Shown piece by piece: positions 50,101 to 63,661 of a stretch of 64,000 bases of DNA. A model generated the notes under the pieces. It saw only the letters and a list, made by a program, of their open reading frames with translations. It was not told the DNA's origin and searched no databases. The stretch is from Cucumis sativus. Lineage: Eukaryota > Streptophyta > Magnoliopsida > Cucurbitales > Cucurbitaceae. Within the stretch, counting starts at the first letter, position 1, and every line of letters begins with the position of its first letter. The stretch covers positions 25,966,075 to 26,030,074 of the forward strand of contig NC_026658.2 in assembly GCF_000004075.3 (NCBI RefSeq), written 5' to 3'. Made by a program: the position numbers and the translations under genes.

Positions 50101-52734
50101 CCGATTATCATCCTTACTTTAAAGTAACAAATTACTTTAAAAAATTTAGCTTTTAATCATTAGTGTTTTACATTTTAATTTAATTCTTGAATAAATGGTA
50201 ATCATCTTGTCTATGTAGTTACAGAATATTTCATCAAAATTAAGTTTCAAATTTTATTGTGTGATGAATGAGTTTGGACACTTATAGTAAAGAAACTTGA
50301 TTTATAATAAGTTTTTCGATCTACATATATCTAAATTTTTTGGTTAGGTCTTCACGATATTTTTATAACCATGACTAAAAACATTACAAACTTTAATATA
50401 TATAACGAATGTTAAATGATACAACGTCAACTTTGTCTTCACTCGTTAACTTAGACTTTTGGCTCAATTGGTGTTAAAATGACTAAATTGTTATGTATTA
50501 ACATTTGTAGATTAAATAGCTTTTTTAGATACAACAATATATGAGACAAATAATTTGAATCTCATACCTCTTGATCAATAGTTATAGTTCGTATTTTATG
50601 TCCGTTGAGATATGCTTTTATTGACTTATAAAATAAATAGTTATATAACTAAAGGTATAGGAATAACTTCTTGCGAACTAAAGGAAAAAAAATAAACGGT
50701 TACTTTCTAAAAGTATAGAGATAAAAAGTATTTTAAAAAAGAATATTTGTAAAGACGACAACTTAATCACCAATAAAGTATTATTGTAACATTTAAAGAA
50801 TGATGATAGCCTCTCACTTGAAGAATAGAAAACCATGTCAATTATTGCTAAACTAAACTCAAAAAAGAAACCTATAATACATTTATTATCGAATATTTTG
50901 TACTCAAACATTAATAAATTTAAAAAAAAAAACGAAGGTTAGAAGAACTTTTTTGACGTCGTAACAAGTAAGAGGGAGTTTTACAAGAGCTAAAATCAAC
51001 CGTCCCAAGTTGTTTTTACAACGTAAAATATGATGCAGTGGATCAAATTTTTGACTTTAAAGCTATTTTGCTAATTAGCCTATTTTGACGTCAATTAAGA
51101 TATATTTATTTCGGCTATGGTCGAAAGTTTTGTTGAAGATATCCATGTTTTTCATTGAAAAATGTCTTGTTGCATCCCCCTCCAAGACAACCTCCTCTCT
51201 TGATTTGAGAGACGGTATGAGGCCAATAGATAACGTTCTCTACTCAACAACACCTGTTGACTATAACCTTTGGTATCTTTATTTATATGGCTCGTTGTAA
51301 CAAAATAACACAACTCTAAAGAAAGAAGTATCAAATGAATTCAAGTAGGACCATATTATAACAAATATAAAGATAAGTCTTACATCGCATATTGTTTGAG
51401 TTGTGAGGTAAGAATGTCCGACACTTCTAGTATTTTGTTGGAAGAGCATTCTCAATTAGTGGATGCCTAACTTATAGGGTAGGTTTTTTTCCTTTTCACA
51501 TTTCAGTTTTACGTCAATACGTTGGTAAATTTTAAAAGTTCGATGGGATAACGATTAATCGTCTATGAACTTTCAAAATATCTATTTTAGTTCTTTGACT
51601 GTTGATATGTGTTACTTCTATACTCTAAATTCATTTTTGCAAATGTTTATTTATAATTAAAATCACAGTGAAATCATCGAAGTTAATTTGTTAAAACTAA
51701 AGTAAATTAAGGACTAAAACAGTTCGAACTTTTACATCACTGCATTGCAATAGACACATAACTTTAAGAAGATAGAGCAAACTTGAAAATTTACAGCTAA
51801 AATGTCTATTTTTTAAAGTTAAAAAAAAAAATAATAACGTCATTTAAATCCAAAGATCGATAGTCTAAAGGCGGAACGTCTATTTACATGCCATGTATGA
51901 TTAAGATTGAGACTAAACTTATACTTAATTATAGAAATACACGAAAAAAAAAAAAGAACTTGAACTTTCGTGAATACATTAATTTAGAACTTTTATAAGC
52001 ATATCTAAATGGAATGTTTAAATTAATACAGTTATTAACTGGAAATGTAGATTAATATAACTCCAAAGTTCATAGATTTAAATTCATACCATTACTAATT
52101 TATGATTTAAGTAAATAGAATTCTCAAAATTCATGTATATAAATTTGATATTTACTATAAAACTTATTTCGATACATTCTCATTAGAAAAATTATCGTAA
52201 ATGTTAAAATGATTGAAAAATATGTCTAAGATCCTAAGAAACGAGGTAGTTTTATTAAGTGGTAAGGGTCACGTGCTCCCCTCCCATCCTATTTTTTGTA
52301 TTTCAATATTAACGTTGAAGTGTTAGATTATAATATATTATTAGTTAATTTTGTTTTTGTAGGTTGTGTTCGTTCAAAGTTTGAAGGTCGAGTTCGAATC
52401 TTGTATACTACATATGATTTTTGAAACCGTTAAGATTAACAAAAATATTAATTAGAATCTAAAATTTTGATATAATTAGGAGTGATTGTGTTTTTAATTA
52501 TTTTAGGATATTTTATGAATTGAAATGAGAGAAATGGAAGAAAAAGGAAGTAATAATAATAATAAAAAAAGAGATTTGGATATTCCAAAAGGGAAGGTCT
52601 GTATCATCGGCGAAAAGTACGTGAGAAACTATCTAAGCCTCAGCGAGAAGGGGAAGCCAAAACCAAAAAAGTTTGTTTAGAAATTAAATTAAAGAAAAAA
52701 GAATGAAGAGCGTGTCGACATAGATGTTGCCACC
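47148..52734. other. Gene-poor spacer before prolyl oligopeptidase
   Basis: 47148-47350 likely belongs to the 3' end of the miR394-associated transcript and has a short GGAAT run at 47318-47335. 49430-49620 and 51120-51300 are less A+T-rich patches with open frames but no recognisable motifs, probably old mobile-element fragments. 49915-50110 resembles the sequence near 38870-38995 (ATCGACGTTGGT, AAATCGA-AAATT, GATCGATTGTCAT), again suggesting a dispersed family. The right end is the peptidase promoter. Confidence 0.45.
52270..52275. promoter_or_regulatory. G-box CACGTG upstream of prolyl oligopeptidase
   Basis: A palindromic CACGTG lies about 460 bp before the first in-frame ATG. G-boxes bind bHLH and bZIP factors. 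Motif-based only; the distance is at the edge of what is usual. Confidence 0.25.
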
Positions 52735-55700
52735 ATGGTCTCATTCCGCTTCGCTTTTCCTTATATCATCCCGTTATCCTTCTCTCCTCTCTTCCCGCCT
52801 CGGCTCCCTCCTTCCTCTCTCTCCTCTCTCTCTTCTCCATTTCCCTTTCTTCGCTCTTCTTCTTCCTTCTTCAACCACTCTCCACGGAGGATGGGATCTC
52901 TCTCTGCTCTCATCGATCCATTCCTCTACCCTACTGCTCGCCGAGATGACTCCGTTGTCGACGATTATCACGGCTGTCAGATCGTTGACCCTTACCGATG
53001 GTAATCTCTCTCTAATTTCCGCTTCTTGCTTTCGATTTTGCTGTTTTCTTTTTCGTGTTTGTACTTTCTACTATAGTGTCTGTTGGTGTTGTTTGTGAAG
53101 TTCTTCTTGATCTGTTTTTGAAAATGCTTCTCGAACTCTTGTTTCATTTTGAGACTTACTTGTTTGTAGGCTTGAAGATCCTGACGCGGATGAAGTGAAG
53201 GAGTTTGTGGAGAAACAGGTGAAATTGACGGAATCGGTGCTTCAGAAGTGTGATACTAGAGAGAAGCTTCGCGCGAAGATTACTGAACAATTTGATCATC
53301 CGCGATATGATCCACCGTTTAAGCGAGGGAATAAGTACTTTTACTTTCACAATACTGGCCTTCAGGCGCAGAACATTCTTTATGTCCAGGTTCGTGGACT
53401 TCGAATTCAGATTCGTCTTCTTGCGGTGCGTTCTCTTTAGGAAGCTAATGCATGCATTGTGCGTCTTTTTTTTTCTTTTCTTCCGATTTTACCTTTTAGG
53501 ATAGTTTGGATGGAGAACCTGAGGTTTTGTTGGATCCTAATGCGCTAAGTGAAGATGGAACAGTTTCGCTGAGTAATCTCTCAGTTAGTAAGGATGCGAA
53601 ATACTTGGCCTATGGCCTTAGTTCAAGCGGCAGTGATTGGGTGAAAATTAAAGTCATGCGAATTGATGATAAGAAAGCTGAACCGGATACATTATCATGG
53701 GTGCGTATTTGAAGTATATTTTTATATTTTTTCCATTGTTTACTGGAACGGCAGAATGAAGAGTGCAATGTGGTCTAATGATCTTATGTATTGTTCTCTG
53801 GTGTTTCAGGTTAAGTTTTCAAGTATTAGTTGGACAGTTGATGGCAAAGGTTTTTTCTACAGTCGCTATCCTGCTCCCAAGTGAGTAACATATACAATGC
53901 TACTTAAGTTCCTGGCAGGATTGTCCAATAATCGATCGTATATTTGATTGAATTTATTGCACAACGAATCTTGTCAAATTTATGAAACACGGATTAGTAA
54001 TATAAGAATTGAACGTAGGAAATTAGTTAGACTGTCGATTTAGACAGTACAACAGCGGTAGTATAGTCCGCATGATCAGTTCAAGAATCTTTTTTCCTTT
54101 TATTTTTATTAATGATAACGAGTTATATATTTTGGTTTTCTTGTTGGTACTATAGAGAAGTAGGAACTTTGGATGCTGGTACGGAGACGAATGCAAATCT
54201 TTATCATGAGTTATACTACCATTTCTTGGGAACTGATCAATCTGATGATGTATTATGTTGGAGAGATCAAGATCATCCTAAATACCTCTTTTCGGCCTCT
54301 GTTACTGATGATGGAAAGGTAATAGTCTCCTGTCTCATGGTTTGGAGTTTTGTTATGAGTTATGATTGTTTTCTGATTTCCTGCGACTATGTTGGCAATA
54401 TCATGGTCTTAGAGCTGTTATAAACAAGTATCAATTATTGTTTATTGGTTTCACGCCTTCTGCATTGCTGCTTATATTATATTGCCTTGCTGTTCATGTC
54501 AAGCTTCCCCATTCATACTTGGCCTTTATGAAAAAAGTCCATGTGTTTCTTTGGTTGTTCTATTGAATATCGAATGAACAATTTAAGTTGGCTCCTGATA
54601 GACTTTAACAGTATAATATTGTGATTCTGCTGCTTTACCTGATCTTGTAAGCTGTATAGACTGCAAATGGTCACTCTGTTAGTTTGCCTTTGTTTTGTTT
54701 TTTTTTTTCAAAGAAACATCTCTCTGCCATCCTACAGAGTTACAGTTTAAAAGTAAAAATGTGGAGGTTTAAACACAGCTCTTAGTTGGTATGACGTATG
54801 GTTCAATGATAATAAGATTTAAGGAACTTACAATTGTTTTGTTTTTGTTATACAAGATTATTCTATAGAGGCTTGTTTTAAACTCTAGAATATTGATATA
54901 TATGCCATTTCCCATGTGAGCATAAGTTCATTGTTGCTTCACTTCAAATCTCCTCTCGTGGTTTTTAGCATGCAAGCTTGTTTACAATGTAAATATTTTC
55001 TCATATATTGCCTTTTTGACTGATTGTTATCCCGTTGCATTTACATTTTATTAATTTTAATTTCCAGTATGTACTTATGCCAATTGAGGAGGGTTGCGAT
55101 CCAGTCAACAAATTCTACTATTGTAACATATCGGCACTTCCTAATGGACTTGAAGGCTTCAAGGGGAAAAATGACCTGCTCCCTTTTACAAAACTTATTG
55201 ACGACTTTGATGCTCAGTATTACGCTATTGCAAATGATGATACATTGTTCACCTTTATAACGAATAAAAATGCTCCTAAATATAAGCTTGTAAGGGTTGA
55301 TCTGAATGATCCTACAGTATGGACAGAACTACTTCCAGAATCTGACAAGGATGTGCTAGAATCTGCATGTGCTGTTAATGGAGACCAAATGATAGTGAGC
55401 TACTTGAGTGATGTTAAATATGTTTTGCAGATAAGGGACTTGAAGTCAGGTTCCTTGTTGCATCAACTACCCATCGATATTGGCACGGTTAATGGAATCT
55501 CTGCTAGGCGTGAAGATAGTTTAATTTTCATAGGGTTTACTAGCTTTCTTACGCCTGGAATTATTTATCAGTGTAATTTGGAGAGTGGGACTCCAGATCT
55601 GAAGATATTCCGTGAAACTGTTGTTCCTGGATTTGAGCGTTCAGCATTCAATGTTGACCAGGTAAGCGTACTTTATAAGTTGAAAATGAAAACGTAGTCC

Positions 55701-58099
55701 AAATATCTTGCTGATTTATCATTGTCAATTGTGGCACATTTTTTTTTTTTTTTTATCAATTTAGTTCATTCATCACACTGTTTCATTTAGATAGCAGAAA
55801 TTCATAGTTTTCTTTTCAGTTTTTCTTCTGGGTCTTTAGAGTTTGAGTTTCTCTCTGTCAACACCAAGAAATTATGCATTTCCTATGGACAATTTTCTCC
55901 TCAAGTTCTTTTATGGTTCTTATGTGTAGGTTTTCGTACGTAGTAAAGATGGCACAAATATACCAATGTTTGTCGTGGCACGAAAGAATATTGTGTTTGA
56001 TGGATCACACCCTTGCTTGCTATATGGGTACGGAGGATTTAACATTAGCTTGACCCCATCTTTCAGTGTGAGTCGTACGGTACTCATGAGGCATTTAGGT
56101 GCTGTTTTCTGCGTTGCTAACATTCGTGGTGGCGGAGAATATGGGGAGGAATGGCACAAAGCAGGTTCTCTTGCGAAGAAGCAGAATTGCTTTGATGATT
56201 TCATTTCTTCTGCGGAGTATCTTATTTCTGCTGGTTATACCCAGCCCAGTAAATTGTGTATTGAAGGTGGAAGCAATGGAGGGCTTCTCGTTGGAGCTTG
56301 CATCAATCAGGTGTGAAACCTTTTCTAAATTCTATTTTACACGCATATCTAATATTGATCCTATTCTTCAATGAGATACTGAATGCCTTTCTATGGCAGA
56401 GACCTGATCTGTTCGGTTGCGCATTGGCTCATGTTGGTGTAATGGACATGCTGCGATTTCATAAGTTTACAATAGGTTGGTTCACACCATACATCAACAT
56501 TGATTTTTATTCATTAGTTCTGTGTTTAACCAAGTTATTGTCTTTATAGGTCATGCCTGGACTTCGGATTATGGTTGTTCGGACAATGAGGAAGAGTTCA
56601 AGTGGCTAATCAAGTGAGTAAAATTTCATTCTCCGCATAACATGTACCATTAGTTGCTACTCGTTACATGACACCCAGTACTTTCTCAATGCTTGCGGAT
56701 GTTGCAATGTCTTCAACCTGAGAAACACTTGTTGAGTACTCGAATCGTGATGGAATTATCTTGTTTATGACTGACTTTGAGCTTGGAGGGGGGGAAATCT
56801 GAGTCTAGTTTAGCTGTTATGTAAGGATACCTCTTTCTTATAGGTCATTTTATTATAATTATGTTACTGTTTCCAGGTATTCTCCACTCCACAATGTGAA
56901 GAGGCCATGGGAACAGCATCCTGATCGACTTTTACAATACCCATCAACCATGCTATTAACTGCTGATCATGATGATCGTGTTGTGCCATTGCATTCACTG
57001 AAGTTATTGGCGGTCAGTTTCTTTCTAACTTGACGATGATTTGCATTGTTTACTTCACATTCATATCTACACTATTTCGTTGGCTCATCGTTGCATCAAA
57101 ACATCCTTTCATGCATCAAAATTTGAAATTTGGTTAAATTACAAAATTGAGTTCGAGGAAGAGTTTTGTCCCTATGATTGATTTAATCTCTTTTCTTTGA
57201 TAAAATCTGAAGTCAACGTTGGCTAATTTGGCTTTTTTTAAATTACTTTGAAACACATTTAATAGCTCAAAATCAATTTAATGTTTGAATCTAAAAGCAT
57301 GTGCTGTAATATGAAAATTAATTTTGAATGATTATAAGTATTTTGTGAGTGACTTTGAAAATGACAAGTAATTAAAACTATTTTAGAATCACTCCCAGAT
57401 TAGTTTGTATGGTTTGATAAAAATTTTATGGACTAAATTCTTATTAAAAAGGTTAAATCCAAACTATAGGTGAGCCTATAAAATTTGAATTGTTCATCTC
57501 CTGATTTACTTCATTTTTGTTTGAATTGGGCTAAAACTTTTGGTAACCATTTCAAATCTTAGTTTTCATTTTTAAATGATAGTTTCTTAAAAACAGAATC
57601 CATACACATTCACGGAACAAAATGTATTTCATAGATTTTTAAAGTTTGTTTTTGCACTTTTCCTACATAAATTTAAAAACAAATCGCTGGTTTAAAAAAG
57701 GAAAAAGGGAATTAGATGCTAAAAAAACGTTTTTTAAATATAAAAATTGTTATCAGTATTTTGGTTTTGTTCAAATTGTTCCAACTTCACTTTCATCATT
57801 GGTGTGTGTTTTTTATATTTTTCAGACAATGCAATATGTTCTATGCACGAGTTTGGAGAAAAGCCCTCAAACCAACCCAATAATTGGTCGCATAGAGTGC
57901 AAAGCGGGCCATGGAGCCGGCCGTCCTACGCAGAAAATGGTAATTATAACTTTATATGATAGATTGATTGATTGCATATACGTTAATTTACTTTTTTTAC
58001 CCCGCAAGTAATTGGTGTCGGTTATATTTACAGATTGATGAAGCATCAGACCGATATGCGTTCATGGCAATGATGTTGGCAGCAACATGGATTGATTAG
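52735..58099 (+). CDS. POP: Prolyl oligopeptidase (S9A serine peptidase)
   Basis: Twelve exons: 52735-53000, 53170-53389, 53500-53700, 53810-53880, 54156-54318, 55068-55661, 55930-56310, 56400-56475, 56550-56613, 56877-57012, 57826-57939, 58034-58099. From the first ATG the protein has 783 residues; from the ATG at 52891 ([20 protein letters not shown]) it has 731, the classic POP length. The enzyme cleaves short peptides after proline. The N-terminus has the family start [20 protein letters not shown], then a seven-bladed propeller and an alpha/beta-hydrolase domain. The triad in the 731-residue numbering is Ser568 (EGGSNGG), Asp659 (ADHDDRVVP) and His701 (KAGHGAGRP). The extra 52 N-terminal residues are rich in Ser, Pro, Phe and Arg, and could be an organelle-targeting sequence. 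Arabidopsis At1g76140 and At1g20380 are the duplicated counterparts by recall. Confidence 0.94.
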
Positions 58100-59235
58100 A
58101 TTATTAGATGCAACAATCAGATAAAATTTACCAAAGCGATCTAGATGTTTTTGTGATTTCCTACAATTTATTTGTAACTCTGGCGTAATAAAAGCTCGAC
58201 TTTGGTAATAATTTCAATTTATTCGAGCGGCTATGATTTTGGTTTGCCGCCAAGTCCTAGAAAAAAAAGAAGAGAAGAAAAAGATAAAACAGCTCTATTT
58301 TTTCGTTTTCTTAATCTTAAGAAACTAGGGAGAATTATCGCTTAGTTAGTTATGTGGCCAAACTATTTTATTTTATAAAACTATACTAATAGTTAGAAAG
58401 TATAAGCTTATATGTCTTGTGAATAAATAATTTGAAAGCGCTTTTTTTCTTTATAAAATTAGAAAACTTCCTACTATCATAGTATCATAGTTTGTTTTGA
58501 AAGGAATAATACAGACTTATGACAAAAATGATTGTAATTTTTTTAGATTTTGTTATATACTTAATTAATTTTTCTAAAATTGTCAACGATTATAATTATC
58601 TTTCAATTTTTTTCAAATTTTGTTAAACATTATATGATTTGAAATAATAGATGGGAAATTTTCGTCAACATAGATGCACTATTTGTTATTTTAGCTATAA
58701 CTGTTTTGACATACCCTACCTTACCTAACGAGATAGACCACAATAATTAAAGTTAGAAAAAAACGAGGGTGAGCTATATTCTCTAAAAAAAAAAAAAGAT
58801 ATCATAAACGAAGTCTAAAAAAATAAAAGAAGTTTGCAAACTAACCTCACTCTGACAATACAATGCCACAGTGCTCAATTTTGAAAGTACGTTTTGACCT
58901 TACCCTTTATAACTTGTAAATTCAATACGCCTCCAACAATGAATCACGGGGAAAATAAAAGTTTAGGTTAATCAAATTTTAAAATTACCAAATCAAATAA
59001 ATCTATTTGAAATTACCAAATTGAGGGAGGAGTAGAAGGGCACCAAAGTGAAGTGATGAAACGAAAACTAACTAATATGGAATCATCCTTCTCCTTCTTC
59101 TATCAATGAACCTGTTGATAACGTCATAAGTTGGGGTCCAACATGATGAAAAGAGGAATACAATTTTTGCAAAATCCACGAGAATGAGAGCCAGAGTTAA
59201 AGAGCAGGAATACACACCTTGATCTAACCTTTCTT
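58100..59235. other. Spacer between convergent POP and PUS10 genes
   Basis: Contains the 3' untranslated regions of both genes (POP to about 58230; PUS10 from about 59235 leftwards). A+T-rich, with no supported coding exon. Confidence 0.55.
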
Positions 59236-62200
59236 TTATTCACCCAAATGACAGTCCATTTTTATATCCGTAACGTCAAGTTGCAGAATCTCGGCTCGGC
59301 AACTAAGAATGGATCCTATACTGTAACCGATAACAAATCCGTTAAATAGATGTCAAGACAAATTACAACTCAACAATGTCGTTTATACCAAACCAACTGA
59401 TTAAGAGTTCCTCATACCTGGGATGAGTCCGACCAAGATCCCCATGGACGAATTCTTTAATGTATGTTCCAGCCTATGCAACATATAGTAATAGTTAGTC
59501 TTTTACATTTTACTATTTAAAAGTTTAGGGTTTACATCCGATTCAACTAATCATTTATGCTTTTCACTTTTTCTTTAACAAGGTTTGCGAATTTTGGTGT
59601 TTACCACCATCTTTTAGATTACGATTTTAAACAATTTCAATAGAAAGGTCAAGGTAATTTAGGGGTTTATGTATAATGTATATAGATACCTGGGTACACA
59701 AATGTAGGAGATAATACTGAGAACTTTCAGCAACCTTCTCAATCTTCATCCTAAAATGAAAAAAGAGAACATCGTCAGTGACCCTCAGAGGAAGCATGAG
59801 TGGATATTGTAGCATTACTGTACGATTGGAAAAGGGACTCTAACCAGTGGATGATCTTTTCACGTTCTAATGGACTTCGGCGATGAAGCACTCTTATTGG
59901 AGTTCTTTGCAAAATTTTCTGCACAAAAGAAAAATAATTTCATAAGCATAGTTCTAAAATGTAACGCGTAAATCATATGAGATATGAAATCAAAGCATCA
60001 AGCTTGCTAAACTCCTCACCAAGTCTTTGAGTGATGATATTGATAAAAGATCAGCATCCTCGAGTGGGCGAGATGTCCACACAAGTGCAGCATATTGTTT
60101 CTGCATTGATTTAAAGAGTCACAAATACAGAATTAAACAGAATTTTGTATTTGTAATTGAAAAAAAGATTGATCATAGAGAAAACCTGCTTCTCTGCTTC
60201 TCCTTCTTGAACCAGGGCCCAACCCTCGCTGCCTACGACTTTCAGATTTCTTACGCCAATCTGAAATAGTAATGTGATTCATATGAAGTTTGCAGTAATT
60301 TTAATCAATGGAAGAAGCAGTACAATATGAACAGTGTGTTACCAATTTATTTTCTGAACTATTTATCTTCGACTGTATTTCATTTATAATCATCTCAGAT
60401 GGGAGAAGACGTGCGTTCTGTATCTCAACCAAGAAAGGTCTACCTGAACCCAACATTCGAACCTGACAAGAAAATTTAATATTACAAACAGTAGAGAGAA
60501 TCATGATTGTCAATAAGGGAGGAATATTACATCGAGATCCTCTCTACCGGCAGCATGAAACTTGTAACTATCACCACGACAGAAGGGAAGAATATTGTTG
60601 CCTAAAATCTCCTGCAGATACCCATGGTACTGTAAACTTTTTCTTGCTAAATGAACAGTTGTATAATAGAACAGCCAGTCACCAAAGTCAAAAATCACTA
60701 CCTCGACAGATGCTTCTCCCATTCTCTCTTCACCAATTACCCAACGTGTCTGACTCACATTTCTTGAATACTACAATAAAAAAGTTAATAATCCAGGAGG
60801 TTATGAATCAGTGAAGTACTTAACCAAGTCTTTGGGGAAAAATGAAATGTAAAAAATAAAACTTATTTACCTTTATATATCTGCCAACTATGTATATCGA
60901 AGTTCTATAACAAGTTAAAGCCAAATGGCATGGTTCTTTGATCTACGTAGAATTGACGAGAAACAGAGAGTACCACCATTAGTAACCAATAAAATATGTA
61001 ACAAAAATCTGAATGCGAAGGATCAGATTACAATGCACAACAAAGAGTTGATCTTGAGTCCCTTAAACCGAGAATAGAAAACGATAAAAAGAAAAAGATA
61101 CACCATCATTTTCTACATCATGAACTCTGCAGTTTATTGACTTTAAATCCTTTAATCAAAATCTTATACCTCCATTCATTTTTTTTCCAATATTACACTT
61201 CCAATGATGAAATTGAAATCAATTGGTCAAGGTCACCATTTTTTTAATATCTAGGACATAAAGACCGAAGTTCATTTAGTCAGTGACATCATCTTTTTAA
61301 TCATTTAAATAGTATAGAACAAACTTACCGTTTCTTGAGGAAAAACAACTTCTTGTGAAGGGTTGATACAATCATCAGCAACGGAATTACAGTTTGAAAT
61401 ATCCGAGGGTTCATCACTGCCAACTGCAATAGAATCATCAATAGTCTCTGAGCTACAATCATTGGCTTCAACAGCCATCTCAGTTCACATGTCAAAGGTA
61501 ACTTTGTTTTTTTTTTCCTTTCCGGAAACTACATGTTGAAGGTAACTGATTAAATACATGTAAAGAAATACAAATCAATTCCCTACTCTAGGTTCCTAAA
61601 GGTAAAGGGACTCGCTGCAACATCTTGATTGGGTTTAGGAAGTAAAACAATCACCTCTAAGAGAAGAAATAGAATTGGGCTCTCCTGTACAACTTTCTGC
61701 TACAGATAAGACATTTTTAAATATAATAGTTACTTTGGAGAACAACTCCAACTCCAAATGGCTAATGGCTAATGGAAAAAAGGAAAGTAGTACTAACTTC
61801 ATCCAAAAATAATAATAACAATAATGACAATAATAATAAATCTTATATCCTTAACTACTGATCTTTCTTGGGATACAATTTCTGCTACAAACAGAATTTG
61901 GCTTGAAAGGCCCATCAAAGAAATTTGTACACAGCTACAAATATTTAGACTCCAATAAATTTCAAGATGGTGATAATCGGACAGCAGAGTTCTTCACAAA
62001 GGAGTGCAATGACAATATGGACACGTTTCAAATGACTTTTTCGGCATCTATGTGTGTGATTTAAGAAAATGAACTACAACTCTATGTTTCTCAAATCTCT
62101 TGCACTTTCTAATTAAGGTATATAGTATTGCGAATTTGCAATAGGTTTTGGTATGAATTTACCATGCATGTACTTCCAAGCATATAGATTACTAGGGCTT

Positions 62201-63661
62201 GACATCTAATAAAGTTGTTGAGAATGAGAAAATTTGAAGGTAAAGCGATAGATAACTTCTTGTTTCTGAATCTATACAGAAGAGTAGTGACAATTAATAG
62301 CAAAGGTTCAACTAACTAACCGATTTTTCTCATCTTGAAGCCATCCTGGTTTCTTTTGATGGAATTACCATTGCTATTTGAAGCTTTAGGATGACTATAA
62401 GTTAACCGGATGCGCAAGCCACTTGAACTAGACTTGCAATCCTGCATAACTTCATGGATAAATATTAATCAATGAACTTTTTCCTTTCAAATACCCAAAT
62501 AATAAATTTTTTTTAAAGAAAAACTAAAAAATAGTCCTCTTCATTGTGAAAGGCTCGCTGGCATCATTTTGCATAAGATAAACACTTATCTTCGGTAAAC
62601 AATGGAGAATGCACTCACCAGTAAAGTTTCAAGAGGCTTTGTTATACAGATTTTTAAGGCATCCTTCGCTGAAAGACATATAGGAGGAGGCTTGCCTTGA
62701 AACCACTGTTCAGACCCATATTTTCTTTTCAAATACAGCCTGCAATGCAGAAATGAAAAATAGTAACTACAATATGAACTGGCACATTAAATGGACTAAG
62801 TAAAATCCAACGTCAGCAAGGTTTGGCAGCACAAACGAAAGAGGTTTTAAGAGGATAAACCACTTCAGCCATGTCACATATGAAATCTCCCAATCACAAT
62901 AACTTTCAAAGAGGTTATCGTTTTAGAGCTTATATGATAATCATTTTTTTCTGCTAATCTAACACTTCACTTTGTCTTCAAAAGAATTTTACAATAGATC
63001 AGCCCATGTAAGAGCGAAAAACAATATGTATCCAATTTTTTATTTTTCAAATCATTTGTTAGATAATATGCTCTAGTTATGAACTTGTTTTTCACTTTCT
63101 ATAGGCAATTTATTTCATTAACCTTTGCGCTTACTTTCCCTCAGTAACAAAGCTTTCTTCTTACATGAAAAGTTAACTACAGTTCTGTTCAGAATACAAA
63201 AACCATAAACGAAAATGAAAATCAAAGCAATTTATATTGTTATTGGAAACACACACACATTTAACCTAACCAACAGAACTGTCTCCCTTTATCTATTTAT
63301 TTATTTATTTATTTTGGGGGGGGGGGGGGGGGGGGGGTTGCTCTTACCAAACACGCTTCTCATTCTCCAGAATGATTGAAGGAACTGACACCTCAAGAGA
63401 AAAGCTATCAATCTGATGGCCCTCTTTCTTTACCATCTCAGAAATCGAGACAGCTAAATCATCAACTCCTTTACATTTTATAAAGTCACCTTTATCATCA
63501 ATGTAACTGAACTGTAAAATACCTAAACATAGACAGCAAGTGTTCCTATCATTAGCATCATCAATTGCCTCGTTATCAGAACCTAGGATTGGTGCTGACA
63601 ATGAAAAGGAATAACTGTGCCTTTCAATGCCAGATAGGCGAATGATGCAGGGGATGCATAC
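59236..63661 (-). CDS. PUS10: tRNA pseudouridine synthase PUS10, 5' end outside the window
   Basis: Fifteen exons in coding order: 63661-63348, 62739-62619, 62441-62321, 61696-61655, 61465-61329, 60942-60871, 60770-60702, 60611-60531, 60462-60343, 60260-60186, 60100-60020, 59918-59845, 59750-59690, 59473-59418, 59320-59236. The sum is 1509 nt, 502 codons plus stop, open throughout. The exon at 63661 starts with an acceptor (CTTGCAG) and lacks an initiator, so a first exon of roughly 20-40 codons should lie beyond 64000. Two CxxC pairs (VCIPCI and CCLCLG) match the zinc site of the PUS10 N-terminal THUMP-containing domain. The catalytic region is GREDLDVRMLGSGRPFLVEI, with the active Asp in GREDLD. 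IGVRNLKVV, TPIRVLHRRSPLEREKIIHW, GTYIKEFVHGDLGRTHPS and SCRAEILQLDVTDIKMDC are PUS10 C-terminal blocks. It makes pseudouridine 54/55 in the T-arm of tRNAs. The acceptor of exon 5 is the least certain. Confidence 0.92.
63286..63337. repeat. (TTTA)n tract ending in a 22-base G run
   Basis: A short ATTT/TTTA repeat is followed by 22 consecutive G (63316-63337), ten bases from the splice donor at 63346-63347 of the minus-strand PUS10 gene. In the transcript this is a C run near the start of the intron. Such a long G run is a frequent site of sequencing error, so its exact length is doubtful. Confidence 0.9.

Noticed and set aside
52724-53098. 124-codon plus-strand frame at the start of prolyl oligopeptidase
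   Set aside because: Overlaps the peptidase exon in another frame and runs into intron 1; Ser/Leu-rich artefact.
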